From assembly GCA_016190145.1 (NCBI GenBank), contig JACPRD010000214.1, positions 53,306-117,305 of the forward strand: a stretch of 64,000 nucleotides of DNA, written 5' to 3'. This stretch comes from Planctomycetota bacterium (GTDB taxonomy: Bacteria; Planctomycetota; MHYJ01; WSZJ01). Shown one piece after another: positions 42,177-50,958 of this stretch. The translations under genes were made by a program, and so were the position numbers. Below the pieces are notes generated by a model. The model did not search any database and was not told the origin of the DNA. It was given only the letters and a program-made list of their open reading frames with translations. Within the stretch, counting starts at the first letter, position 1; each line of letters opens with the position of its first letter.

Positions 42177-43305
42177 TCTTCACCTTCTTCCCCACCCCCC
42201 CCTCCACCACTTCCAGCCGCTTCAGTATCTCGTCCACGTTCACGTACTTCCCCACGAGATCCACGATGTAATTGATCTTCTGCGCGTCCCACGGAGAAAT
42301 CTTCACCACCAGGTTCTGTACCCGGCTCGCCGTCGTGTACGAGTCGCTCTTCACCACCATCACCGGCACCGTCGTCCGCCGGATGATCTCGAGGATGTTC
42401 TTGCGCGGGTACAGATCGCCGGTGAGGACGAGGCCGGCGAGGGAGAAGCGGTTTTTCTGGTCGACGAGGGTCATGGAGAGGGCGGCGAGGATCATGTCCT
42501 CGCGGTCGCCGGGAGTGATGAGGAGGGTGGAGCCCGAGAACTTGTCCATGGCGTTGTGGGGCGTCATGGCACCGATCATCACGTGGCCGATGCGCGTGTT
42601 GAGGGCGGACTCGCCGTTCAGGAGATCGCCGCGGAGATCCTCGAGGATCTGGAGGACGGTGGGCGTGTAGAGGTCCTTCTCGTAGGGGATGGCGCCCAGG
42701 AGCTGGACGCCGTTCTCCTCGAGGATCTTGCGGGCGACCTTGTCGACCTTCTCGGTCTCGTGCGGGAAGACCTTGTTGATGACGACGCCGACGAGCCCGA
42801 CGCCCGCGGCCTCGAAGTACTTCTTGTTGAGCAGGATGTCGTCGATCGGTTGCCCGACCCCGCCGCTCGAAACCAGGAGCACCTTCGCGTTGAGCAGCCT
42901 CGCCATGTCGCAGTTCGACACGCCCCAGGCGCTTCCCACTGCCGCGTGCCCGGTCCCCTCGATGACGACGAATTCCTTGTCTTCGGCGACGCGGTCGTAG
43001 GCCTTGCGGACGCGGTCGACGAGTCCCTGCCGCGCGAGCGCGCCCGAAAACGTCTCGGGGAATCCCGGCTTGAGCGTCACGGGGTTCATGTCCTCGATAT
43101 TGCAGTGCACACGGCAGGCGCGTTCGATGAGAAGGGTATCCTCGTCGATGGAGCGCTTGTTGCCGGCGTCGAGGTCGGCCTGGCCGACGGGCTTGATGAA
43201 GCCGATCCGCTTGCCCTTCTTGACGAAGGCAGCCGTCAGGCCGAGGGTGATGGCGGTTTTTCCCTCGTTGGGCCGCGTGGCGGTGATGAAAATGTTCCGG
43301 GACAT
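42154..43305 (-). CDS. DRTGG-domain / dethiobiotin-synthetase-like AAA ATPase
   Basis: ITATRPNEGKTAITLGLTAAFVKKGKRIGFIKPVGQ P-loop; GDREDMILAAL near a DRTGG-like region. Confidence 0.8.
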   Translation of the reverse strand: MSRNIFITATRPNEGKTAITLGLTAAFVKKGKRIGFIKPVGQADLDAGNKRSIDEDTLLIERACRVHCNIEDMNPVTLKPGFPETFSGALARQGLVDRVRKAYDRVAEDKEFVVIEGTGHAAVGSAWGVSNCDMARLLNAKVLLVSSGGVGQPIDDILLNKKYFEAAGVGLVGVVINKVFPHETEKVDKVARKILEENGVQLLGAIPYEKDLYTPTVLQILEDLRGDLLNGESALNTRIGHVMIGAMTPHNAMDKFSGSTLLITPGDREDMILAALSMTLVDQKNRFSLAGLVLTGDLYPRKNILEIIRRTTVPVMVVKSDSYTTASRVQNLVVKISPWDAQKINYIVDLVGKYVNVDEILKRLEVVEGGVGKKVKSGERKGE

Positions 43306-43382
43306 GGCGCCTCCTCTTGTGGGGGGGGCAAAGGTAGCAAAGGGGTGTTGGCGATGCAACAGACGGGCTGGGCCTCTGCACC

Positions 43383-43415
43383 GTTCCTCGTTTCTCGTTC
43401 CTCGTTTCTCGTTCC
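43383..43415. repeat. heptad (GTTYCTC) repeat, copy B4
   Basis: GTTCCTC GTTTCTC GTTCCTC GTTTCTC GTTCC. Confidence 0.9.
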
Positions 43416-43515
43416 GGCGGGGCGGCGCCCGGCGGCACAACGAACCTCGGGATCCCGGGACGTGTTAACATCTTGCGGCTGCGCGGGAGCCTGACTAGAC
43501 TCTCCGCGCCGCGAC

Positions 43516-43588
43516 GCTGGGTTAGCTCAATTGGCAGAGCTCCTGTTTTGTAAACAGGGGGTTGCGGGTTCAAGTCCCGCACCCAGCT
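43516..43588 (+). tRNA. tRNA-Thr(TGT)
   Basis: full cloverleaf; acceptor GCTGGGT/ACCCAGC; anticodon stem CCTGT-TTTGTAA-ACAGG. Confidence 0.96.
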
Positions 43589-43714
43589 TCAATTCGCGGA
43601 GGAAGAGTCGGAGGAGGCTGCGTCGGGCGGCGGCGGTTGCTGGAAGCGACGGCGGCGCGATATCGGCGCCGCCCGACTCCGCCTCCCCACGACTCTTCCT
43701 CCGCGAATTGAAGG
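43587..43714. repeat. nested inverted repeat IR-1 downstream of tRNA-Thr
   Basis: perfect 24-nt arms 43587-43610 / 43691-43714. Confidence 0.95.
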
Positions 43715-43744
43715 TCCTCGACCGTTTTGAAAACAGAGCCGTTC

Positions 43745-43867
43745 TGGAATTGAAGAGCGGGTTGTGGGAATCGCGCAGGGTCGAGCGGCCGGGGCGAAGC
43801 GGTGCGAAGCACCGCGAGGTCCGGCCGCCGACCCGGAGCGATTCACGCAACCCGCTCTTCAAATCCA
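43745..43867. repeat. nested inverted repeat IR-2 abutting tRNA-Tyr
   Basis: 30-nt arms 43745-43774 / 43838-43867 (27/30); conserved core 43783-43829. Confidence 0.95.
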
Positions 43868-43949
43868 GGGCAGATACCCAAGTGGCTAAAGGGGCCAGAC
43901 TGTAAATCTGGTGGCTATGCCTTCGGGGGTTCGAATCCCTCTCTGCCCA
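43868..43949 (+). tRNA. tRNA-Tyr(GTA)
   Basis: class II tRNA; acceptor GGGCAGA/TCTGCCC; anticodon stem CCAGA-CTGTAAA-TCTGG; variable arm. Confidence 0.95.
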
Positions 43950-43987
43950 TCGCCTGAAGAACGGAGGGCGCGGGCCTTCTCAGCCCG

Positions 43988-44028
43988 GGACCGGACCGCC
44001 CGCGGCTCCGCCGCGGTCGCCCCGGCCC
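43988..44028 (-). repeat. IR-5, core-motif copy downstream of tRNA-Tyr (minus orientation)
   Basis: minus strand gggCCGGGGCGACCGCGGCGGAGCCGCGGGCGGTCCGGTCC. Confidence 0.7.
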
Positions 44029-44133
44029 TCGGGCTTCGGCGGCCCACGTCTTCCCTGTTACCGGCGATCCATTGACGGCGAAGTCGAGTGCTTTTCGCAG
44101 GGAGAAGGGCCTGCTCGACACGCTGTTCCGACT

Positions 44134-44233
44134 CAATTTAATCGAGGGGGTCGAGACCGGCGAGCGCCGGGGCGAGGGCGCCAGAGGCGCCCGAGGTCCG
44201 GTGCCGCCGGGCACGACCCCCTCGATTAAATTG
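44134..44233. repeat. nested inverted repeat IR-3 immediately upstream of tRNA-Gly
   Basis: perfect 20-nt arms 44134-44153 / 44214-44233; conserved core 44162-44208. Confidence 0.95.
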
Positions 44234-44235
44234 AT

Positions 44236-44308
44236 GCGGGTGTAGCTCAATTGGCAGAGCGCCAGCCTTCCAAGCTGGCCGTTGTGGGTTCGAGCCCCAT
44301 CACCCGCT
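44236..44308 (+). tRNA. tRNA-Gly(TCC)
   Basis: acceptor GCGGGTG/CACCCGC; anticodon stem CCAGC-CTTCCAA-GCTGG. Confidence 0.96.
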
Positions 44309-44409
44309 TGCGAATCGGGCTCCTCGGCTTCGGGGCGGTCGGACCTCGGGCCGCTTCGCGGCCCTCGCCCCGACCGCGCCCTTCGCTCGTCGCCCGATTC
44401 GCAAGCGGG
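44303..44409. repeat. nested inverted repeat IR-4 overlapping the tRNA-Gly 3' end
   Basis: perfect 18-nt arms 44303-44320 / 44392-44409; conserved core on the minus strand 44331-44380. Confidence 0.95.
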
Positions 44410-44413
44410 CGCG

Positions 44414-45847
44414 TTAGTGGGTCTTCCGCATGAAAGAGGTATTCCCGCCGGTTCTCCGGAAACCGCGCAGGAACCTCCCCTGGTCGGCGCGGCTGAGGTC
44501 GAAGCGTCGTGCGAGGGGTTCGGCGAAGGCGGCGAGGCGGCCTTCGACGCCGGGGCGACGCGCGCCGGTGGCTTCGCCGAGGGGGCCGAGGCAGGTGAAG
44601 AGGGCGCGGCGGTCGTGGATGAAGACGGTGAGGGGGTCGGGGGGCCAGGGGCCGGGGACGTCGAGGCCGAGGCGTTCGAAATGGCCGAGCGAACGGCCGA
44701 CGGATTCGAGGATGGAGCGCCATTCGAGGCGGCCGCGGTGGGAGCCCAGGGCGTCGGCGAGGTCGCGGCCGATCGGGGCGAAGGCGATCCAGCCGGGGCC
44801 GAAGGCGAGCGGCGGGAGGACGGGGAGGCCGGCGCGGAGGCAGGCGTTGGCGGCGCGCCAGATCGCGCCCTCGTCGCCGGGCGTGACGCGGGCGACGCGG
44901 ATCCCGCCCGGCCCCTTCCCCAGCGGAGTCCCGTACACGTTCGCGGCAGCGCGGGCGAGATCCCGGGCCTGGTCGTCGTTCAGGCCGTCGCCGGTTTCGC
45001 GGCCGATCTTCTTGCGGTAGTAGCCGGTTTCCATGCGGCCGATGTTGCGCGATTCCTCGGTCGCGTTGCGCGCGCCGCGGGCGAGGTCGCGCAGGGTGAC
45101 GCGGCGCTGTTCGTCAAGGACGGCCTCGGCGAGGCCGTTGCGGTCCATGGGCGGCGAGCCTTCGGCGTAGCCGGCGAGAAACCGCATGCGGTCGGTGAGG
45201 GAGGCGCCGTCGAAACGGTTCATCTTGGCGAGCAGCCAGATGCGGCGCGGGAGGTCGAGGGGGGGGCCGAGGGAGGCCCGCTCGAAGTCGACGATGAAGA
45301 ACGTGAGATTTCCGTCGGGGGAGACGCGGAACAGGACGTTGTTGGGATCGAAGTCGTCCTGGTCGAGCCCGGCGTCATGGATGCGGCGCGCGAAACGGCC
45401 GTAGGCGCGAATGACCCGCTTCCGGGGTTCGCCGGTGGAGGGAATGTCGTTGCGGCGGTGGCGGAGGTACTTGTCGACGGGAACGAGGTCGGGGTATTCG
45501 ACGAAGGCGACCCAGGAGTCCTGGCCGCGTTCGCCGAAAAGAGTCGGCGGGATGGTGGGGATGCCGCGCTCGACCGCCTTCGTGACGAGCTCGCACTCCT
45601 CAAACGCGGGCGATCCGCGCCAGAAGTTCTTGAGCGAGTCGAGGAACGACCGGCCGCGGTAGTGCTTCACCAGGTAGCTGCGATTCCCGGCGCGGATCCG
45701 CAGGAGGCGCTTGATGCGGACCTCTTTCAGCACGTCGCCGGCGCCGTCGAGGACGCGCTGGAGGAACAGGGGGGAAGCGGCGTCGGGGTCGTCGCGGCGG
45801 ACGGACCAGGCGGCGCCTCCGATGTCGACCGAGATCCAGTCTTTCAT
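44414..45847 (-). CDS. lipopolysaccharide (Kdo/WaaP-like) kinase family protein
   Basis: SYLVKHYRGRSFLDSLKNFWRGSPAFEECELVTKAVERGIPTIPP; DDFDPNNVLFR...FFIVDFERASLG. Confidence 0.8.
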   Translation of the reverse strand: MKDWISVDIGGAAWSVRRDDPDAASPLFLQRVLDGAGDVLKEVRIKRLLRIRAGNRSYLVKHYRGRSFLDSLKNFWRGSPAFEECELVTKAVERGIPTIPPTLFGERGQDSWVAFVEYPDLVPVDKYLRHRRNDIPSTGEPRKRVIRAYGRFARRIHDAGLDQDDFDPNNVLFRVSPDGNLTFFIVDFERASLGPPLDLPRRIWLLAKMNRFDGASLTDRMRFLAGYAEGSPPMDRNGLAEAVLDEQRRVTLRDLARGARNATEESRNIGRMETGYYRKKIGRETGDGLNDDQARDLARAAANVYGTPLGKGPGGIRVARVTPGDEGAIWRAANACLRAGLPVLPPLAFGPGWIAFAPIGRDLADALGSHRGRLEWRSILESVGRSLGHFERLGLDVPGPWPPDPLTVFIHDRRALFTCLGPLGEATGARRPGVEGRLAAFAEPLARRFDLSRADQGRFLRGFRRTGGNTSFMRKTH

Positions 45848-46845
45848 GGGCGGGCTCCGGCGAGGGTTCCCGGGGCCCGCAGGGGGCGCGCGGGAGGAAG
45901 ATCCGGCGGACGGAGTCCGATGGAATCGGGGCAGCCCATGAGCTGCCAGCCGAAGAGGCCGGCGTGGATGGCGGCGCGGCGTCGGACGGCGCCGGAGAGG
46001 CCGAGCGTGAGGATCAGGGCGAGCGACGTGCCGAGCGCGTTGAGGAAGGACTTGGCGAAGCGGGCGGCGTGCAGGAGGGCCCAGGCGGCGGGGCCGCGGT
46101 TCTTGCGGAAGTAAAGGAAGAGAGAGCGCAGGTACTCGATGCGGGCGAGGACGGGTCGGACGGCCTTCGACTTGCCCTGCCGGTGGAAGACCCGCGCCGC
46201 GGGGACGTGGACCACGCGGAGGCCGGCGCGCCGCATGCGGAGGCACCAGTCGGTTTCCTCGAGGAAGACGAAGTAGGCCTCATCGAGGGGTCCGAGGCGG
46301 TCGACGGTTTCCTTCCGCACGGCGAGGCAGGCGCCGATCACGCTCTCGACGTCGGTGACGGCGTCGAGCGCGCGGGACTTGTCGGGAAACCGGCCGGGAA
46401 ACAGGGCGCGCACGAGCCACTTGTTGAGGCACTCGGTGGCGAGCGTCGGGAAGTTGTCGAAGGAGTGCTGCCGGCGGCCGTCCGCGTCGAGCAGCTGGGC
46501 GCCGGCGATGCCGATGCCGGGGTCCGCTTCCATCGCCCTCAGGAGCTCCTCCAGGGCGCCATCCGAGAGCGTGGCGTCGGGATTGAGGAGGACCGCGACG
46601 GGCCGCGCGGCGCGGTCGAGCCCCTGATTGACGGCGCGCGCGAAGCCGCGGTTCGAGGCATTTTCGAGGAGCGTCGCCTCCGGGAACTTCGCGCGCACCA
46701 TGGCCGCGGAGCCGTCGGCGCTGTCGTTGTCCACCACGATCGTCTCCGCTCCGGGCGCCCGGTCGCGAACGCTCGCGAGGCACGCCTCGAGGAGGTCGCG
46801 GGTGTTCCAGGACACGACGATCACGGAGCAGTCGGCGGGAGTCAT
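45844..46845 (-). CDS. family 2 glycosyltransferase (rhamnosyltransferase-like)
   Basis: CSVIVVSWNTRDLLEACLASVRDRAPGAETIVVDNDSADGSAAMV; LLNPDATLSDGAL. Confidence 0.92.
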   Translation of the reverse strand: MTPADCSVIVVSWNTRDLLEACLASVRDRAPGAETIVVDNDSADGSAAMVRAKFPEATLLENASNRGFARAVNQGLDRAARPVAVLLNPDATLSDGALEELLRAMEADPGIGIAGAQLLDADGRRQHSFDNFPTLATECLNKWLVRALFPGRFPDKSRALDAVTDVESVIGACLAVRKETVDRLGPLDEAYFVFLEETDWCLRMRRAGLRVVHVPAARVFHRQGKSKAVRPVLARIEYLRSLFLYFRKNRGPAAWALLHAARFAKSFLNALGTSLALILTLGLSGAVRRRAAIHAGLFGWQLMGCPDSIGLRPPDLPPARPLRAPGTLAGARP

Positions 46846-47906
46846 GGGGCCGGCGCCCCCTCCAGCGCGCGCTGGTACGCCTCCAGCGTCTCGGAGGCCA
46901 TGCGTTCGGCGGTGAACTGCTGCTCGACGACGAGCCGCGCGGCATGCCCGATGCGCCGCGCCTTCGCGCGGTCCCGGAGAAGCTTGAGCGCCGCTTCGCA
47001 GAATGCCGGCGCGTCGCCTTTCGGCCGCAGGAGTCCCGTTTCGTCCTCCTTGATCACGTAATAGATCCCGCCGACCGAGCTGGCGATCACCGGCTTGCCG
47101 CACGCCATCGCCTCGAGCACCGTGTTGCCCAGGCCGATCTGCTGGAACGGCATGAGGAAGACGTCGACCTTGGAGATGATGTTGTAGTAGTCCTCGACGT
47201 CGGGGAGGAAGGTCACGTTCTTCTGGATGCCCGTCTCCGCCGTCTTCTTGCGCAGGCGGTCCTCGTCGGTCCCCTCCCCCACCACGAGGAACTGCGCGTC
47301 CGGCACCACCGCGAGAATCAGTTTCGCCGCGTCGAGGAACACCTCGTGCCCGCGCGCCGCCTCGAGCGGCCCCAGGATCCCGAACACCGGAGCCCCGTCG
47401 CCCGGAAACGGCGGCGCCTCCTTCAGCCGCTTCACGTCGACCCCCGGCATCACCACCCGGATGAGGTCCTTCTTCACGCGCGTCTCGTTGACGAGGCTCT
47501 CGCGCACGGACTCGCTGGCGACCAGGATGCCCCGGAGCCATTTCGCTGACGTCGTGAGGGCGCCTTCGATGGGCGAGTGGACGCTGAGGAAGTACGGCAC
47601 GCCGGCGGCCTTGGCGACGTTCGCGGCGACGGCGGCGGCTGAGGGATTCATGGCGTGAAGAACCGCCGGCAGGCGCTCCCGGGCGCGGCGGGCGAGGCGG
47701 CGGGTCAGGAAGAGGTCCGAGGCGTCGCCGAGGCCCGGGAAGACGACGGTCGTCACGCCCGCGCGTTCGAACTGGGAGAGCATGCGGCCGCCGCCGCAGA
47801 AAAGGCGGACGCTCTGGCCGCGCGCGGCGAGCTGCGTGGCGAGGTTGAGCGTGTAGATGGTGGAGCCGCGGAGTTCGAGACCGCGGCCGATGAGGAGGAT
47901 CTCCAT
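46842..47906 (-). CDS. family 4 (GT-B) glycosyltransferase
   Basis: FGILGPLEAARGHEVFLDAAKLI; GLGNTVLEAMACGKPVIASSVGG. Confidence 0.92.
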   Translation of the reverse strand: MEILLIGRGLELRGSTIYTLNLATQLAARGQSVRLFCGGGRMLSQFERAGVTTVVFPGLGDASDLFLTRRLARRARERLPAVLHAMNPSAAAVAANVAKAAGVPYFLSVHSPIEGALTTSAKWLRGILVASESVRESLVNETRVKKDLIRVVMPGVDVKRLKEAPPFPGDGAPVFGILGPLEAARGHEVFLDAAKLILAVVPDAQFLVVGEGTDEDRLRKKTAETGIQKNVTFLPDVEDYYNIISKVDVFLMPFQQIGLGNTVLEAMACGKPVIASSVGGIYYVIKEDETGLLRPKGDAPAFCEAALKLLRDRAKARRIGHAARLVVEQQFTAERMASETLEAYQRALEGAPAP

Positions 47907-48904
47907 CAGGGCGCCTCCGTCGCGGCGTACGCGCGCGAGAGCGTCTTGACCGCGCCGAACTCCTCGACGGCCGCGAGAGAGAAGGAGCGGAAGAACACGT
48001 TGAACGGCGTCGCAAGGAGGTTGATCGCCAGCGCGTAGGCGAGGAAGACGACGAGCCCCAGCGGGATCAGAACCGCGAGCACGACCGGGGAGGTCCACCC
48101 CAGCCCGCCGCCCTTCGTGAGCCCCATGCCGACCAGGACGAACAGGCCGACGAAAAGCCCGAAGACGCCGCCGATGACGCAGCCGGCCATTCCCATGACG
48201 CTGGCGGCGATCATGGCCGTGGCCATCTTGAGGAGCCAGAAGAGGAGGAAGTAGACGGGATTGGAGAAGACGAGGCGCGCCGACTCGCGGAGGCCCGCCG
48301 CGACGGAGGGTTGCTCGCGGTACATCGCGAGCGGGAGACCGACGTCTTCGACGAGAATCGTCAGGAGGACCGCCGCCGCCAGGAATGCCAGCACCCCGGG
48401 CACGAGCCAGAAGAGGATTTCGAACGGGAATTGAAATCCGCCGGGCGCCGCGATGGCGCGCGTCACGGCGAAATACGTCGGCACGCCGAGCGCGACGAGC
48501 CACCCCGCCGCGAGCAGACGCACTCCGAGCCGGACGAAAAACCAGCGCAGGCCGATGCCGCTCAACCGCTTCCACGGCTCACGGATGCGCGCGTGGTTGC
48601 CGCACATGTTGTCGACGAAGACGGGTTCGAAGCGCGCCGTGAGGTAGGTGGCGAGAAGGAAAAGGAACCCGACGGACAGTCCGACCGGAAGGTAGAGGCC
48701 CTTCACCGCCTCAGGGTTTGCCTTGACCCACTTGTAGCCCTCCTCGAAGACCTGTCCGGGCATGTTGAGGTTTCCGCCGATGCCGTTGACGAACACGGCG
48801 ACGATCGCGAGTTTCACCCACTTCCAGAATCTGAAGGGTTCGAACAGCATCCACTTGGTGTGGGCGACGGCCCTGCGGAGGGCGGACATGACGCTGGGGT
48901 TCAT
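47906..48904 (-). CDS. polytopic membrane protein
   Basis: multiple hydrophobic TM segments; coupled to the glycosyltransferase genes. Confidence 0.7.
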   Translation of the reverse strand: MNPSVMSALRRAVAHTKWMLFEPFRFWKWVKLAIVAVFVNGIGGNLNMPGQVFEEGYKWVKANPEAVKGLYLPVGLSVGFLFLLATYLTARFEPVFVDNMCGNHARIREPWKRLSGIGLRWFFVRLGVRLLAAGWLVALGVPTYFAVTRAIAAPGGFQFPFEILFWLVPGVLAFLAAAVLLTILVEDVGLPLAMYREQPSVAAGLRESARLVFSNPVYFLLFWLLKMATAMIAASVMGMAGCVIGGVFGLFVGLFVLVGMGLTKGGGLGWTSPVVLAVLIPLGLVVFLAYALAINLLATPFNVFFRSFSLAAVEEFGAVKTLSRAYAATEAP

Positions 48905-48976
48905 CGGGGGGCCGCCGAAAATCCGTCCGGCTCCGCGAGGATTCGTTCCGTCGGGGAGGAGCCGGCGATGGCGCGG

Positions 48977-49207
48977 TTATTCCTTCTTATCTTTCGCCGC
49001 AGCCTCAGGTTGCGACGGGGCATCCTTCTTTTCCCCCTCCGCCTCCGTGTCGCCACGCGCCCCTTCCGACATCCCCTTCTTGAACTCGTTGATGCTCTTG
49101 CCCACGCTCCTCGCGAGCGCGGGAATCTTCGCGGCTCCGAAGAGCAGCACGAACAGCCCCATGATCACGATGAGTTCGGTGGAGCCCAGCCCGGCGATCG
49201 CAAGCAT
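48977..49207 (-). CDS. tatA: Sec-independent translocase TatA/TatE-like
   Basis: LGSTELIVIMGLFVLLFGAAKIPALARSVGKSINEFKKGM. Confidence 0.92.
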   Translation of the reverse strand: MLAIAGLGSTELIVIMGLFVLLFGAAKIPALARSVGKSINEFKKGMSEGARGDTEAEGEKKDAPSQPEAAAKDKKE

Positions 49208-49305
49208 GAAATGAGCGTACCCGAAGCGTCGTTTTGGGGCGAGGAATTTCGCAGCCGGCCGGACCTCCCCGCCCCGGAGGCGTCGTGATATGCTGAGATG
49301 CTCTG

Positions 49306-50958
49306 ATGAAGCGGTTCCTCCTGGCGGCCCTTCTGCTCGCCGGCGCGACTCCCGCGCCCGCGCACGACCTCACGGATCCGACCGTGCGGGGGCACTCGAC
49401 CTCGGTCGAGCTGCAGGTCTGGCACGACCGGCTGGTGCTGGACGTCTGGGTGCAGATGACGGACATCGCGGCGATCACGTGGCGGCGGGAGGCGGACGAC
49501 AACGAGGACGGAACCGTGTCCGAGGACGAGGCGAAGATGAAGCTCGCGCTCGACCGGGCCATCTACGTGGAATGGGGCGCGCTGCTGGAGATCGCGTCGG
49601 CGGACGGGTCGCTGGGCGTGACGCCGCTGAAGCTGGAGCGGGAGTCGGTCGACCTCAAGAGCGACCCCAGGGTGGGCGACTCTCCGGTCAAGATGAACTG
49701 GTTCTTCGCAGTACCCGCCTGGACGCCGCGGCCCGGCGTGCGGCAGGAGGCGAAGCTCACGGTGGTCAACCCGTTCCAGTCGACGCTTCTCAAGGCGCGC
49801 GTCATCCACGAGGGAAACATCGTCGTCGAGCAGCCGACCGACGGTCTCTTCCCGTTTCCGAAGGTCATGGCCGGAATCGAGGCGCCGACCGGCAAGAACA
49901 GTCCGGTGCTGCCCATGGTCCTGCAGGTCCCCGCGAAATTCGAGGGACCTGGGAAGTTCTGGACCACGGACGGCCAGTGGGTCGACATGACCACGGGGCG
50001 CGTCAGCCCGCGCAAGCCGCCGGAGGGTTGGTTCGAGAAGGCGAACGCGCTCTACGAGGAACGGATCCGGGCGTTCCTGCGGAGCGACCAGGCGCCGCCG
50101 ATCGGCGTGAGCCTCGCGATCTGCCTGATCGCGCTTCTCTACGGAGCGGCGCACGCCGTCGGGCCGGGGCACGGCAAGACGCTGGTCGCGGCGTACCTCG
50201 TCGGCTCGCATGGGCGGATCGGCCACGCGTTCCTGCTCGGCCTCGTGGTGACGATCTCCCACGTCGGCGTGATCGTCGTCGTGGGGCTCGCGCTGTGGTT
50301 CTTCAGGATCAACGACGAGGTTGTGAAGCGGTGGATTTCGCTCGTGAGCGGGCTGACGATCGTCGCGATGGGGGTGTGGCTGTTCTACTCGCGGTGGCGT
50401 TACGGGCTGGCGCACGTGCACGGGCCGGGGGGGCACACGCACCTGCCGGGCGGACACGATCACGACCACGGGCACACCCACGACCACGATCACGCCCATT
50501 CCCACGACCACGATCACGCGCACAGCCACGATCACGGCCATTCGCACGACCACGCCCACCCGCACGCTCACCCCGCCGCGACCGCCGCCCGCCCGGAGAC
50601 GCAGGACATCGAAGAACTCGCGCCGATCGACGCGCCGCGCATCACCCCCTGGGACCTCATCACCACCGGAATTCTCGGGGGCATGGTCCCCTGCCCCGCC
50701 GCGTTCGTCATCCTCCTCATGTCCCTCGCCGTCGGCAAGGTCGCTTGGGGCCTCGTTCTCATCTGCGCCTTTTCCCTGGGCCTCGGCGGCGTCCTCACCG
50801 CGATCGGCGTCATCCTCCTCGGCGCCAAGAAGTTCATGGCGGACCGGATGGAAGGAAGCGGTCCCTGGCTGCGCCGGCTGGCGATCGCCTCGAGCGCCTT
50901 CATTGTTCTTCTGGGGACGCTTCTGACGGTTCAGGCGATCCGGGATCTGGCGGGCTAA
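49306..50958 (+). CDS. NicO/RcnA-like nickel/cobalt transporter with periplasmic N-terminal domain
   Basis: GAAHAVGPGHGKTLVAAYLVGSHGRIGHAFLLGLVVTISH; long His-rich cytoplasmic loop. Confidence 0.85.
   Translation: MKRFLLAALLLAGATPAPAHDLTDPTVRGHSTSVELQVWHDRLVLDVWVQMTDIAAITWRREADDNEDGTVSEDEAKMKLALDRAIYVEWGALLEIASADGSLGVTPLKLERESVDLKSDPRVGDSPVKMNWFFAVPAWTPRPGVRQEAKLTVVNPFQSTLLKARVIHEGNIVVEQPTDGLFPFPKVMAGIEAPTGKNSPVLPMVLQVPAKFEGPGKFWTTDGQWVDMTTGRVSPRKPPEGWFEKANALYEERIRAFLRSDQAPPIGVSLAICLIALLYGAAHAVGPGHGKTLVAAYLVGSHGRIGHAFLLGLVVTISHVGVIVVVGLALWFFRINDEVVKRWISLVSGLTIVAMGVWLFYSRWRYGLAHVHGPGGHTHLPGGHDHDHGHTHDHDHAHSHDHDHAHSHDHGHSHDHAHPHAHPAATAARPETQDIEELAPIDAPRITPWDLITTGILGGMVPCPAAFVILLMSLAVGKVAWGLVLICAFSLGLGGVLTAIGVILLGAKKFMADRMEGSGPWLRRLAIASSAFIVLLGTLLTVQAIRDLAG

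Noticed and set aside
43587-44409. MITE/insertion sequence explanation for the tRNA-spacer inverted repeats
   Set aside because: Arms differ between copies and the core is conserved, opposite to the TIR expectation; no target-site duplications seen.
50450-50575. Short tandem repeats as a CRISPR or minisatellite
   Set aside because: They encode the His-rich loop of the transporter in frame.
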